Shown piece by piece: positions 1-12,232 of a stretch of DNA of 64,000 bases. The first letter of the stretch is position 1. The number at the start of each line of letters is the position of its first letter. This DNA is from Puccinia triticina. Lineage: Eukaryota; Basidiomycota; Pucciniomycetes; Pucciniales; Pucciniaceae. Location of the stretch: the NCBI RefSeq assembly GCF_026914185.1, contig NC_070560.1, positions 4,455,501 through 4,519,500 on the forward strand, written 5' to 3'. Below the pieces are notes generated by a model that saw nothing but the letters and a program-made list of their open reading frames with translations, searched no databases and had not been told where the DNA came from. The translations under genes and the position numbers were made by a program.

Positions 1-33
1 TGTATCAAATATGAGTGCTTACTGTTATTGCCA

Positions 34-1125
34 CTAAACTTTTCTGGAATTGAAATAAATTTCCCCTGCAGACAACGCCCCCATATCCATCGCATCTACC
101 GCCAAAGAAGGATTGTCTTCCTTCCCAACGGAATCGGCCACCCTCTTCTTGGAAGGTAATCTGTCAACCTCGGCAAGGGACTGACGCTTCTTCCCTTTTT
201 CAGGGTGTGCCGCAGGCAAAGTCACACCAGTCGCCTCCGGTGAAGGACCCAAACCCGTCGCCTCCGATTGAGAGCCGGTCAGGCCCGAGCGAACAGTTGA
301 AGATCAACGGTCCGCATGATTTTCAGATGCCCACATCGAGTCACTCTTCCTGTTCACCAACTTCTTCTTCCTCCCCGGTCGTCCTCCCCGTTCTTTCCAC
401 AAGGTTATCATACCGGTCATGTCCATCTCCATCTCTTCTCCCAAAACACATCCACAAGCGTTGTAATGAGCTGTATCATACTCTCCACCACAACAAATAC
501 AGATCCCTCGGTCGACACAACCCTTGCAAAGCACCGAGTACGAAAACCCCGCCTCCTTCATTGCAGCCAAAATTTTGTCTATCTCCATTGGGTCTCCTTC
601 CGTAAGCTTAACTTGAGCCACCGGAGGGCGAGAAACAGGGGGGTGAGGATGAGATTTTGAAAATTGACCGGAACCCGCAAGAGCTGGCTGAACCTTCTGA
701 TGAGAACAAGGGTTGAGTATCTGCTGACACCTGATACATTGTAATCGCTGTCTTGTCCTGGCGCGCTTGGGCGTTCAAGAGCGCAATGGATGCAGATTGG
801 GATTGGATCAAATCGGATTGAAGTGAATTATTGACTTGTAAATTTGCCAATGAAGTTGATAAATCGTTGTCTTGAGGACCCGCTTGTTGTCCGCTAGGTC
901 CCGCCACTGGGGGAATACCACAAGTATTGGGAGTTGGAATTTGACGTGGGGAAAAGTTGATGAATGAAGGAGAATTGTGATCAATAGTTGACAGAAAAGA
1001 AGGGATTTGGTTGAGGAGGGATGTTCATTGAAACCGGTTGAAGTGTGTTGGATGGTGGAGAAGGCGTAAAACAAGGATATTTTTGAATTGGAGTGATAGG
1101 GGAAACAGCCACCAATGATTGAGAC
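34..1125 (-). pseudogene. Broken Cys-rich, gag-like repeat gene
   Basis: Read on the minus strand, an ATG at 1125 opens a Pro/Ser/Gln-rich reading frame that continues through an in-frame TGA near 981 to about 730. A second frame then encodes two Cys clusters: one around LQCIRCQQIL, the other around CKGCVDRGICICCGG and NACGC. A basic stretch (GRPGRKKK) and a Lys/Arg-rich tail follow, ending at 34. The second frame is interrupted by another TGA near 303, after which it stays open in the same frame. Both stops are compatible with CGA to TGA. The low-complexity N-terminus, Cys clusters and basic tail resemble retroelement or multi-copy rust gag-like proteins, but I do not recognise the family. 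The frame change near 730 could be an intron or an indel. I see no LTR or target duplication around it. Confidence 0.4.
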
Positions 1126-1146
1126 ATAAACTAACTCCTTAGGCAA

Positions 1147-2159
1147 AAAATTTGTTTTTTATGTATTATATAAAGTGAATATTTTTGAAGATCAAGATAT
1201 AATTGTGAGGACCGGCCTACTATTCAGTTAACTATGTATAGGCTATGAAGTTTATCCAAGAGGACAACTCGCCAATTGCTTGAATAGTACATTGATTTGT
1301 CTTAATAATAAGCTTCATGTTTTATAAAGTGTAGAGATTTGAATTTCTCGGATTTATAGTATGAAGATCTTAATGACAAAGAATATCTCAATGAGAAAAG
1401 AGGGAAAGAGAGGAAACAAACTTCAGGAAAGAGGAAATGATAACAACCAGAGAGAACAACAATCCCAATGACGCCATAAGAGAAAATATGACATAGCCAT
1501 GTGGATCACATTACCTCATCTGAATTAAGAGTTCCAATGTGCGATCAAAGATAACTAGTCTCTCAAACTCCTGCGCTTGTCCCTCCTTTTCAAATCGGTA
1601 ATCTCAATTTGCTCACCAGAACCATGGCTCATCTTGACTAACTCAGAAAGACCGGTTTCCCCTAAAGTTTTCCCATCAGCAAAACTCGACATCTCCAACA
1701 TACTTAAGCTCAACAAACTCCCATCTCATTCCCTTCTCTTGGGGAACTCGCTCAATTCATTTTTCAACTTATCATTCATCAGTCTCAAACCTTTGCATCT
1801 TCATCATCGCCCTGAATGATTCGTTCCTCCAGAAGACCTCAAAGCTATTGGTCTTCAAAACTCATCAAAGCCTCAAGCTTCTATTGCCTCCTCCTCAATA
1901 AAATTTCCTTGGCCGTATGTTATGCTCTGTTCCTCTTTATTTCATGTGCTCTCATTGATGTTGTTCTCTTTTAGTCTGCTCTTCTTTTTTTTCTTCCTAT
2001 TATTCATCCTTTGTTGCGCTCTTCTCATTGTTGTGTTTGCCTTCAGGTACCTTTTTCTTCTTTGTTTTTCTCTTCACTTGTTTTTCATCTTTTGTCTGAT
2101 TTTTGCAATTACCTTCAGTTTGATTCTTAACAACACCCACTCAATTCTATCAAGGAGTT
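1147..2159. other. No gene seen; AT-rich and T-rich stretch
   Basis: I see no supportable gene here. The open frame at 1922-2416 begins with a Phe/Leu-rich run that comes from a T/C-rich tract, which is compositional rather than a credible membrane protein. Confidence 0.4.
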
Positions 2160-2409
2160 TGTACACCAAGGTCAAGGATATACTGGAATTATGTGGTTTA
2201 GACCTTCCCTGTTGGAATACTGTTCGCGCCTCACGCAAAAGTAATTGCAAATTACTGGGCAGCAAGGTTCAACGTGCCAAGTCAGTTTTTGACATCCCTT
2301 GCTATGCCCTGAGTGCTAAGAAAATTATAAGTCATGTGAGCACTCCATTGTCATGTTTATTCTCACTTCCACTATCAAAATTGATCTGGGCGGCATCCAA
2401 ACAAACCTG

Positions 2410-5318
2410 TTACTGATGTTTGCTTGGGTGGATTGCTAGGATTTGGCCAATCCTCTGGTGGCTGGACACATGGACTACTATCCCAAGTATACAGACGGAT
2501 TGATATCAGCAAATTCTTGCAATCTGGCAAATGGCTGACAGGCATGTCACAAGAACATTGACCTCAAATGTGCTGAACAAATAAAAAGGATTTCTATATT
2601 TTTGAGCCAGTTCAACTTGTCTCAGGTCTGGTGGTAATACCAATTCATTTCTTCACACCAGGAAAAAACAATCATCACTTGTCTGCAAGTGACATAGCAA
2701 AGTACAAAGGGGCCTTTTTACTTTCTCATGTCACTTGTAGGCAAGTGATCATTGTTTTTTCCTGGTGTCACCTGTACAGGTACATTGCATGCAAGATTCT
2801 GGGAGGTTCTCAACCAGGCAACTGAATGTTTCATCAACACTACTGATGGCCACACAACTACTGGTGTGATAATCCAGATGCCTTTTGTTCCTGATTTCCA
2901 TGATACTCGTCTGCAATCTATATTGGTTGATCAGTTTGCTGGCGACTACTCTGAAATACGCTGGGAGGATGGCCGGTTCTTGGTTGATGTGTGCAATGGG
3001 TATTTTGCAAAAAAATTCTCTGCACCATTCCAATAACTCTATGTTCCAACAACACTTCAGGAAATGTTTCCAAGAAATTCAACAAGCATATATCATACTA
3101 TTTCACCCTATCCGGCCTTCCGCCTCACATCTCAAACCAGGAGTACAACTGTCACTTCTTGGCAACTTCAAATATGGCTAGTGCGTGTGAGCTTGGAGAA
3201 CAAATAGTGTGTGAAATTAAGTAAGTGTTTTCTTTCTCATGACTGCTCAGCAAGGTTGTTATTTGTGGTTGATTTTGTTTGGCTGGTTGATGATTTTCTG
3301 TTAGCAAAATGGCCACTGCGGGGTTTGAAGCATACAATCATAGCATTGGTCAGCCGGTCTGGGTGACTTCAACAGTCTTTTGTTTCCTTGGTGACTCCCC
3401 CATGCATGCCAAAATTACACGCACCCCAAACCCCGGGGCAGCACTGAAACCTTGCAGGATGTGTCATCTGTCAGTCAGGATGAAAAAATTCAGGAAGACT
3501 CAAACATTCTTCCAACAATTCTTACAGCGGGGCCCTATGGGTGAAGATGTCTATTTTTCCCTGGGTGTATTCATTCCTGCCTGGTCTGTTTCATGTGCTG
3601 ATGGGTCATAATCTCCTCAGTCTGTAAGAAGGCATTGATCTTGGCGTCAAACCAGGCGCTGATGCCACAAATTGTTTGAAATTGCAACCTCAAAAATCCT
3701 GAACTGTCAACGGTGGGTTACTTGGGAGAAGATGCGAATCCACTCAATGGAAGTTTACTGGGATTGACAAGTGGCTCTGAGTTGTAGAGGAGGTTGCATC
3801 CAATCCAAAAAGTTTACACCCAGCTGTTGATGATTTGAGAAATTCAGGCTCAGGAATCCAGACAGTGATCTGTTGATTTGAGAGGTTTGAGCAAACTTGA
3901 AGTAGTGATTGGTTGATGTATCTTCAAGCTCAAGAGGAATGAGTAAATAAAATGAAGTTCTATTATTTTCTCTTCTGAAAGTCTAGGGAACAATAGAGCT
4001 TGAGGAGTACAACTTGTGTATCAGGCTTCTTGAGTTTGACTAGATACAAGCATACATAAACTATGTCAATAATAAAATCAAAGAGTGTGAAATGTGAAGA
4101 AACATGTGAAATAAGTGTGAAACTAGTAATAATTGCAGATGGTGTAGCAAAACAGAAAGTTGGCAAGTTAAGGGGCAACTTGGTTTTGCTTGCCAGCTGA
4201 CATGAACCAATTCACAATCAAGAGGAAGAAATTTGGCCTTAAGGATCCAATTATGACAAAATTTGTGACTGATTCTGTTTTGGATGCAACACTGAAAAGT
4301 AAGATGATGAGTTTGGCATCATATAATTCAATCAGAGTGTACAATCCCATTTTGGAGCTGTTAGGTATGAGTTTCTATTTGCATTGATGGGGTCCTTGAC
4401 ACTCCAGTTGAGGTATTACACGTGGTTCTACTGGGGGCGGTGAAATACCTGGCGCGTGATCTGGTGGCAGGCGTGTTGGATCTGGACAAGAACAAATTGA
4501 TTGGGCAACTTTAAGGTTTCAACTTGTCAGGCCTGAATTTTGAGTCTTTCAAGCCCAAGTATCTCATCAAGCACATCAAAAGTTTGGTTGGAAGGGATTT
4601 CAAAATTCTCCTTCAAGCTGCACCCTTTGTCTTTGTGGAGTATATGAGTGCTGAACAGAAGCCAATCTGGCTTGCCCTCTGCAAGTTGACTCCATTCATA
4701 TTCCAAACCAAGATCAATGACATGAAGAAGTTCCTGGTCAACATCAAGGCACACATCAATAAGTTTCTATATCACTTGATCAGTTCAACAGGTCAATGGG
4801 TGAACAAACCAAAGCTTCACATGCTCCTCCACCTCCCAGAATCAATTGAAAGGTTTGGCCCAGCCCCAGGATTCTCGACCGAGAAATCTGAATCCTATAA
4901 TGGAGTGTTACGCAAGGCTTCCGTTCACTCAAATAAATTGGCACCCGGGAGGGACATAGCGACCACCTTTTCAAATTTATCTTCACTGCGGTTAGTGATG
5001 TCTGATAGTGTGACATATGACAAGGTCTCAGGTACCACTCGCAACATTGGACCAGAAGTCACTGCATTTTTCAAGAACAACCGGTCTGTCCAGGCATCAA
5101 TGGGTTACAATGCTTCTCTGGCCAAAGGTTCCCAGGACTGTTTATTTACTCATCAAACCAAGGCTGCTCTGGCCAAAAATCTCAAGCGTCTCATCCCAAT
5201 CAAGCTTCAAGAAGTGCATGGCGGAACTCCAACCACCCAGGTGGCCCAATTACAAATCACCAAGCATGACCGAGTGATCCATGCCTCCTTTGTGGCAGTG
5301 AGTGGCATGATTTTTTAA
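2410..5318 (+). pseudogene. Decayed multi-copy transposase-like gene
   Basis: Several plus-strand blocks read as one degraded protein. Block 1 (about 2770-3036) contains FWEVLNQ and IRWEDGRFLVD. Block 2 (3309-3611) has a Cys pair in PCRMCHLSV followed by KKFRKTQ. Block 3 (about 4390-4500) reads DTPVEVLHVVLLGAVKYLA. Block 4 (4524-5318, 264 residues) is the best preserved and contains LVGRDFKILLQAAPFVF, KPKLHMLLHLPESIERFGP and TEKSESYNGVLR. The last two motif types occur in large basidiomycete families linked to CMC-like or KDZ-like DNA transposons; that link is from memory and I do not claim a superfamily. Frameshifts and stops separate the blocks (for example a TAA just before 4524), so it is not expressed as one protein. 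A 112-bp MITE lies inside it at 2656. No terminal repeats of the parent element were found. Confidence 0.5.
2656..2767. mobile_element. 112-bp hairpin MITE, CACCAGG ends, TCA target duplication
   Basis: The left end starts CACCAGGAAAAAACAATCAT and the right end is its near-perfect reverse complement, ending in CCTGGTG. Each arm also contains an ATCACTTG...CAAGTGA sub-palindrome. TCA flanks both sides (2653-2655 and 2768-2770), giving a 3-bp target duplication. The ends and 3-bp duplication match those of the 1287-bp element at 50168-51454, so both belong to one family. Ends beginning CAC with 3-bp duplications suggest a CACTA-type mobiliser, but the exact CACTA ends are not present. Confidence 0.8.
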
Positions 5319-5389
5319 CAGGGCCCGCATTGTCTCTCTACCTTGTTTCCTCCATCTCTCTCCCCGTTGTTTCCTCCCTGAAATGTTAC

Positions 5390-6190
5390 CGGAATGCATT
5401 GTTCCCGCTTCACGTGTTTCCCGTGCCCCTGCGCGCCCCCAATCACCCGTGCCCCGCCCCCCCCCCCAGACGCCATTGCCCGGCGTCCGGCGCTCATATC
5501 GCCCGGCCGGACCTCGCATCCTACGCGCCCCCCTGAGTGGCCACTACGGGCACCATGTCCCGCCGGCCGGATGAGCCCCAGAAGCGCTGGGGTCGTCCAC
5601 TGTCCAGCCGCCGCGGATATTGCCCCACCGGAGCCCTCCGACCGCCGTCACGGCCGCCCCTAGTCGCCCACGACAAGGCTTTGAATGACGCAGCCATGAG
5701 GTCAATATCTCGCGGGACCCCTACCACTCCAGACGCCAGGGTGCCACCCGCGAGGCAGCCTGACCAACGCCTGGAGAGTCGATGCCCAAGGGGCTGCCTG
5801 GATGCTCCCCCGACATCCAAAAAATCGTATAGAAACCCGACTGAGAAGATGACACCCCGGCGACGCCTACACGCACCCACGCCCCCCTCCACGTGGCTTT
5901 TTGCGGGTCGCCCCGGCGTCCCGGCCGGACACCTTCAAGGCAACCTTCCAGAACCACCCCATCGGCGTCCACTCGAGGCGCCACCATGGCGCCCATGTAT
6001 CGCGCCCTTCTGACGCTGGGGTTGTGGCGACGTCATTGCATGTTGCCTTGTAGGTGTCCCCAGGACGCCACAGCTGGGCGCCCCCGCCGCGCCCTTCCAG
6101 ATGCGTTGGGGGGGGGGGGGGGGGGCGTGTCGGCCGTGCGGGGACGCCCTGAGGGATTTCAACTTGACGTCGACTTTAACCCGCTGTGGA
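5390..6190. repeat. GC-rich island
   Basis: About 800 bp of strongly GC- and CpG-rich sequence begins abruptly after the AT-balanced pseudogene and ends in a run of 18 or more G at about 6107-6125. Long frames exist on both strands, as expected from composition alone; none carries a recognisable motif. Similar islands lie at about 20460-21070, 22480-22900 and 52650-53030. A shared origin is possible, but only short motifs such as GGCGCC are shared. Confidence 0.5.
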
Positions 6191-6196
6191 GAGACC

Positions 6197-6330
6197 GAAC
6201 ACTCGTGCCGGTAGTTGCGATACTTGATAGCCCAGACTCAGCAATAGCCTTGCAAAACAACCTGCTCGAAGAGGATGGACAGAGAAATCAGTCTCTTGTG
6301 CTTCTGACGACGTAACAAAAATACTTTGGA
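6197..6330 (-). pseudogene. Stray 134-bp fragment of the NAT gene
   Basis: This block matches 10299-10432 without gaps at a constant offset of 4102 bp, with only a few substitutions. It covers most of intron 1 of the arylamine N-acetyltransferase gene, its 3' splice site, and the start of exon 2 (on the minus strand it encodes CFARLLLSLGYQVSQLPARV). It starts and stops inside the gene, so it is a segmental copy, not a processed one. It has no start codon and no catalytic Cys. Confidence 0.9.
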
Positions 6331-6677
6331 TGAGGCTGCGCATCTGATGAAACAGCTGTCCGCTATCAACACCGCGCAAGAATTCACCACAATACCGTTA
6401 TGTAGTATTTGAAGACTGCGCCGGCCCGGCTAGGATGCACTGCCCGGACATAGATCCTGCGCGGCTTGCCTCACAGAGAATAAATCAGTCTCTTGTGCTT
6501 CTGACGACGTAACGAAAATACTTTGGATGAGGCTGCGCATCTGATGAAACAGCTGTCCGCTATCAACACCGCGCAAGAATTCACCACAATACCGTTATGT
6601 AGTATTTGAAGACTGCGCCGGCCCGGCTAGGATGCACTGCCCGGACATAGATCCTGCGCGGCTTGCCTCACAGAGAA
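6286..6677. repeat. Two-copy 196-bp tandem duplication
   Basis: Copy 1 (6286-6481) and copy 2 (6482-6677) are nearly identical; one visible difference is aacaaaa versus aacgaaa. The repeat unit begins inside the NAT fragment (aaatcagtctcttg) and runs into unrelated sequence, so the duplication happened after the NAT fragment arrived. Confidence 0.95.
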
Positions 6678-6679
6678 TA

Positions 6680-7440
6680 TCCGTTAAAACTCACACCTTG
6701 AAGCGTTTCAAGTCCAACTCCGCCGAGACTTAATGTCATTGTTCCTAGGTACTGGATGAATTGCCGTCGAGATCTGCCGGCCTCGTAGAAGTGATCTCGG
6801 GCCCATAAAGCTAGATTTCCCTGCAAAAATCTCTAAATCAACATCTGAGATTCAATGCCAGTATGGAAGGGATAGCTGCGCCGTGAGAAACAGGCTTGAT
6901 ATGCATACCACTGTAATTGGTGGTCAATCCTTAGAGTTGACCAAGCAAATTGTTTGACCGAAGTTGCGGGGGCAGGAGATTACTTCCTCACAACCCGGAA
7001 GCACAATCAGCCGTGTGTTTGTTGGTTTTTAAATCAACCCGTTGATTCCTTCCTTGTCCCACAATAGACAAACATACTCCCAATCTTTCATTTGCAACCC
7101 AATTTTCTCAATCAAGCATGGTCTTTGTTAGCATGTCTTCTGCAATACTTCTCATTTTAGTTAGTGTCTCTTTAACCTTTCTTTGAGAACCTGGGTGGCC
7201 CTGTGAATAGGGCAGTTCAAATTACAGGGAAATTCTACACCAGTTTATAACTGACCAGTGACAGGCATGATGAACTTTTCATAAAAAAATTCCACAATTG
7301 ATCAGATTCAGTTAAAAACCTGATCATGCAGTTGTGAATTTGATAGAAAGTTTATCATACACCTCCCTCAGTAATGCTCAACTGGTGTTGAATTTCCCAG
7401 GGTGAATTGTCCTTATTAATTAAAGAATGTTTCTGTTATC
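6680..7440. other. Intergenic, nothing recognised
   Basis: No coding motif, RNA gene or clear repeat was seen. Confidence 0.4.
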
Positions 7441-7628
7441 TTATAGCTTGCAGGAACTAGTGGTGCAATCAAGAACCCCAGAATTCTGGAGCAACTTAAG
7501 GCTCCAAAAAAAATTACTGGTGTAGGAAATCAAGATTTGAATTACCTGGAGCATGAAAAGAATTTAAGTCCCCAAGAACTACTTGGTTTCAGATTTCCTG
7601 AACCCTCGGATCATGTTGTGAGTGCGGA

Positions 7629-8129
7629 TTGTACATTGGATCATGGGGATACCATTTCTTATTATCCTTGGGCTTGCATTTATGGATCATATTGAAGGTT
7701 CTCCACAACCAGTCTCTGGACCCTAAAGCCAACATTGCATCAATTTCTAATTCTGAGGAGGAGACTGCAAACATGTCAAATGAAAAAGAAATGCTTGAAA
7801 CTACTAAGTCTGAACCAGATTCTTGCACAATATGTCTGAATAAGATAAAGCTTGGTAATACCAATCAAATTGTACCTTGGGAAGGCCATGGGCACAAGTA
7901 TCATCAAAGATGCATCCAACCCATACTGGATGTGAAAGAAAGTCGCCCACAATGTGGACAGTCATTTTCAAGAAAAATGCTCAGCCAACAATCTTTCAGT
8001 AGAACTGATGATGCTAACAATGTTATTGCTTGCATGTATCTTGTAGGCTTTATATGTCTTGTTGGAACTATGATTCTTGATGTTTTGTTTGGTGATAGAT
8101 CTTTGAGAAAGCCCTTGTGTCCTTGTTGA
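7629..8129 (+). pseudogene. Degenerate RING-H2-like membrane protein
   Basis: The frame encodes a hydrophobic N-terminal stretch (YHFLLSLGLHLWIILKVL), an acidic spacer, then a RING-like block: CTICLNKIKLG, HGHKYHQRCI and RPQCGQ. A second hydrophobic segment (ACMYLVGFICLVGTMILDV) follows. RING-H2 ligases normally have eight metal ligands. Here the third position is His (HGH instead of CGH) and the seventh is Arg (RPQC instead of CPxC), so the second zinc site is probably lost. The first in-frame ATG is at 7773, after the first hydrophobic segment, so the true start may lie in an unrecognised upstream exon. It may be a decaying membrane E3 ligase; the family assignment is from the motif spacing only. 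Confidence 0.4.
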
Positions 8130-9582
8130 TATTGGATTCAAGATACTGTACTAAATTTTATCAGAGCGGTTTTGTATCTGCCATTTGGGTAGTCCATCTC
8201 ACCTGCATGCACCTCAGCATGTCATCAAACTATCAGCATATTGCCTATAAAAAATAGGATGAGCACCTGATTCTGTTTTATTTTGGAATATGAATCCTCT
8301 CATTGGGTCTATTCTTTCATTTTTATCTATTTTCTTTCCCACAAAGGCTTGAAATGTTTCCATTTTTTCCTGGTTTGAGGAGTATGCAATTTTTTTGTTT
8401 ATCTTTCAAGTTGAAATCTGTTCATGGAAGGCACTAGCTATTTCCAAGCCTGAGAGAGAAAATCAAAATGAGAGATGCTCTTATTGAAGAGTAGATGTCA
8501 TTGATGACCACAGACAACAAAATAATTGAGAAGAGGTTGACATATCTCTGTCTTTCAATCACAAATGCCACTCCCTGATCCTTTCTCATTAATTCTTACT
8601 CAAATCTGCCAATCATCTGTCTTCTTTGCTGATGCCCAATTCTGTTTCTGATCTTAGTGGCTCATTCTGACAGACTGCAGAGCCTCCAATCTTGTATTCT
8701 ACCCTCCAAAATGAGGTCAAATTATCATCTCAGTCCTGTTTCCAATATCTCCTCTAGTTTCCAACTCCGCCTGTCAGCGGAGTCTCATTCCCATCTTCTG
8801 AAAACCTCTGAGAAGAGGTCATATTGTCTTTGTCTTCTGATCCCGGTGACCTCCAAGACAAGGTTAATTTACCCCCTTTGCTTTCCAACAGTGCAGAGCC
8901 GCCTTGCAAGTTTGATAATGCTGTTCCTTCTCTGCCCTTCAACCTTCCCAATCCAACAATCTCTTATTCTTCTTGGATCCTTACTTTGCCTGGAGCTCCT
9001 GCTTCAACCCTTTATCCTTTGTTGCCAATTATTTCTAGGCTTTCCAATCCTATCTCAGACCCAATCTGCTCTGTTGTGGTGGCCAGATCTGTGATGACGC
9101 ACGTGTTCTGTAGATGTCGGCTATTTTCAGGATTCAGTTACAAGCAGCACATCAAGATCAATGAGCGAGCTGGCGCGACACACCTCAAGATGTTTCAGGA
9201 CTTTCAAGATCAAATGGCAGGTTCAATTTTTTTGAATGCATAACATTCATGTTTCACATGAGATCTTCAAAGAGGAAAACACTGACACCTTGGTTGTGTG
9301 GCTGGCCGGTGTTCAAGGATTATCATTTACATTTTGCCCACTGACTGAGAGTGGACAGATGGCAAGACCCTTCTGATCAACATAGCCAAAACGAAGAACA
9401 TTACACAGGAAGTCTACAAGAATAGTTAGCCAATAAATAAGAAACAATAGGGTTATGAATATGCTTCATGAAGAAACCAGGCGGACGAAATCCGGTAGCG
9501 ACAATATGCTTAGAGGCTTCAAGTGTGACATCAATCAACTGAGCTAACGATGACAAAAGTGGAGGTGACTGAAAAACCCCTG
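8130..9582. other. Intergenic, no supportable gene
   Basis: Open frames at 8657-9094 and 8824-9243 are Ser/Pro/Leu-rich, lack motifs and overlap each other in different frames; I do not call them genes. The stretch 9244-9582 is the 3' flank of the NAT gene. Confidence 0.4.
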
Positions 9583-10768
9583 CTACTGGGCGTAGACTTG
9601 ATCACTAGGTCCCCAGCCAAACTCACGTTTGAGAGTCTTGAACAGTTCGGAATAGGTCGGCTTGAGATAGACGACATCACTGTCTTCGGCGGTGACATGT
9701 TTCCGAGTATGTAGTCTGGTTTCACTTTGTTTGCCGTCTTCGTCAATTGTACACGTTAGAGACCGTCGAGAGCCGTCTTTTTGAAGAAGTGAGACGACCA
9801 GCCTCGTTTTCAAGTGGGCTTCAGGGTGACTTGTCGTATACCTGGATTTTACAAAACATAAAGAATCAGTCTAGGGAAATTAAAGCTAACGGCATTCCAA
9901 AGCGAAACGCAGGTCCGCCTTGAAGTCCAAGAACAGAAGAATGAGTTGAATTACCAGTTGAATGCTGCCAGATCCTTGAACACGATGGGTGAAAGATAGA
10001 AATGGTAACATGGACCCCACCATTTACCGCACCACCTGTGGACGGTGTACCCATCGCCTTGATCCGTAGAGCTGGTGTCCAGGTTGACACAGTTTTCCTT
10101 GACGATTTTAAATTTTTCCCCGGGTGTTATGGTTTCCACTTCCCGGTTTTCTTCAAAGGGGATCGGATAAGCGCACGAGCCACCTCCAAATCCAACGTCG
10201 CATACGAATTTCCCGGACTCGGTATCGACCATCAAGCATTCGTGACACAGTGGGGTCCATGCGTAGCCGGTCACATTCGGGTCTTGGTTCCGATGGTAGA
10301 ACACTCGTGCCGGTAGTTGCGATACTTGATAGCCCAGACTCAGCAATAGCCGTGCAAAACAACCTGCTCAAAGAGGATGGACAGACAAATAAGTTTCTCG
10401 TGCTTCTGAAGACGTGACGAAAATACTTTGGACTGACTATTCAAACTCCAGCAATAGCCGCCGCGGCGCTCCTTGATAATATTATTGAAAGTATCATCAC
10501 ATTCGACAGAAACCAGCTCTGGATTTGTCTTCTGGTTCTTGTGATCGAGCGTGATAAATTTTTCTTTGGCATTTGTCATCGACCACCATTTCGCAGGCAG
10601 GTGAATTGAGGTTGTATCAAATGGTATATGAAGGAGATGGTTCAGATGCAGCGTTCGTAGTTTTTCGGATTGCGATAAGGGTTTGATTGCTTCGTGATTC
10701 AATCCAATTCTTTCCAAGTATGCTTCGATCTCGCTAGATGTGAAAAGGCGGTCGTTGGAGTTGGCCAT
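9583..10768 (-). CDS. NAT: Arylamine N-acetyltransferase, 3 exons
   Basis: The enzyme transfers acetyl from acetyl-CoA to aromatic amines or hydrazines in the cytosol. The model is complement of exons 10768-10438, 10363-9955 and 9841-9583, joined through GT-AG introns of 74 and 113 bp. It totals 999 nt, or 332 residues, a usual length for fungal NATs. The catalytic triad is visible: Cys106 in RRGGYCWSLN, His151 in GYAWTPLCHE and Asp166 in CDVGFGG. The LGYQVSQLPARV segment matches the conserved stretch between Cys and His. Intron 1 falls five codons after the catalytic Cys and intron 2 splits a Trp codon before YTTSHPE. I chose the ATG at 10768 because MANSNDRLFTSSEIEAYLER fits the family's N-terminus; an in-frame ATG at 10870 would add 34 residues. 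Part of intron 1 and exon 2 is duplicated at 6197-6330. Confidence 0.9.
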
Positions 10769-10870
10769 CTGTGTTGTATTCTTGGGCATGAATGCCACAC
10801 ATGAGCCTTGTGTTGGATGTGTGGTGTTCCGCGCTTTTTGCATATCCAGTTTGAAGTTCCTTGAAACCAC

Positions 10871-12232
10871 AAGCGCGCCCCAAGCACTTCCCAGTACTTA
10901 AAGCCTGCCTCTCCGGCCCCTGCCTGGCCCTATCCGCAGATGCCACCTTCAACGATGCAACTTCATCCAAAAATTACGAACGCCTAACGTTTTCGGGAGC
11001 ACGGACTATCGGATCCCTTTCGAGTTGCGTGCGTGTCCCCCCCGGTCGCCCCAGGCTGTCCTGATCGAGCCACCCGTACGCGACATACTTGTCACTGCAC
11101 TCACTTGAAGCCTCAGATCCATATCTCCTATCTCTTCCCCACTCACAGCATTCCTGTTCCTCTACACCGGGGTCCTTGGGAAGTCCCGAAAGGGATAGTA
11201 ACTGGTTCTTCACCCGATCGTTCAACACCGGTCTTGGGTTGACTTGATTTATCAGTTATATGTTGTTGATATGTAGTGGTAGATCTAATCAGAACGTCTT
11301 CCACGCTTGACCTGCCTTGCCAATCGTGGCGGGATCTGAGTACTACAAGTTCGCTCACATCTTTTCTTGTTGTCCCCTTGTTTGTATTGCCTCAATGAGA
11401 AATCAATTCACATTTGTCCCTCCACGTTGCATTTCCCGCTTCTTGAGAGACCAACACATGCCTGATCAACAATTGTTCATTCGCGTGTTTCACCGCCAAT
11501 AATTGCACCCAGGTCTTGCAAGTTCCAACGGCTCCAATTGGGGGGGGGTCAACATTCGATTAGACCCCATATTAGGATGTTTATCAACAACTCTATCCAA
11601 AATGATCAAGTTGTTCCCCAATTCGGTGCATAACTACAAATTGCCGAATGCTATTAAAGTTGGTAGGGGAAAACCTCTAGCAACAATGGCACTGCGCCGG
11701 CAGTAGGAAGGCTGCACCAACCAAACTTGACACAAGTGCTACATATGTATTTCCTCCAGGGGCACATTTACAATGAACACGTGCAAGTCACGAGTCCCTT
11801 GGTGGGAGGCTAACGGTGCAGCGTTGGTGCTGGGGGCGAAGATTACCAGTGTGTATTGGGCGCCAAGCTGGGCCACCACCCAGCTCGATGGCCAACAAAT
11901 ACTGGCCAACAAGTCGCTGCAATCGGATTCGGAAGTCGGTTCCTCCCAGACTGCTTGGCACAGACTGTACCCTACCACCCTATCAGCCAGCCGAGAAGGA
12001 TTCCTTCCCGGCTGGTGCCAGACTGTACTCACCGGCCAAAGGCTAAAACTGACAGCTGTGAGCATACTAGTTTCTTATTTGAATCCTTGGAGTATATGTT
12101 GTTGAATATGAACCATTTTTCTTCTGCGACTCATAAAAAAGTGGAAATAAAACTCATCTTGTAAGTTGAGAAAAACTTTAACCGAATAGGGAAGGATAGA
12201 TAAGAAATTCAAAAACAAAAAAAAGGTGGTTA
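10871..12232. other. Intergenic, small palindromes only
   Basis: No gene is supported. The frame at 11773-12105 overlaps short inverted repeats, such as CCAGCCGAGAAGGATTCC facing GGAATCCTTCCCGGCTGG-like sequence near 11990-12015, and a repeated TACTGGCCAACAAG-like word. It reads as non-coding repeat sequence. Confidence 0.35.

Noticed and set aside
1922..2416. Membrane protein with a Phe/Leu-rich N-terminus
   Set aside because: The hydrophobic run is a T/C-rich tract; the downstream part belongs to the decayed repeat gene.
5383..6315. Several long frames on both strands
   Set aside because: They arise from GC-rich composition; no motif, no splice signals, and they overlap in all frames.
8657..9243. 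Two overlapping frames as one gene
   Set aside because: No splice-compatible join, no motif and Ser/Pro-biased composition.
11773..12105. Possible small secreted protein
   Set aside because: No signal peptide or Cys pattern; the frame overlaps short inverted repeats.
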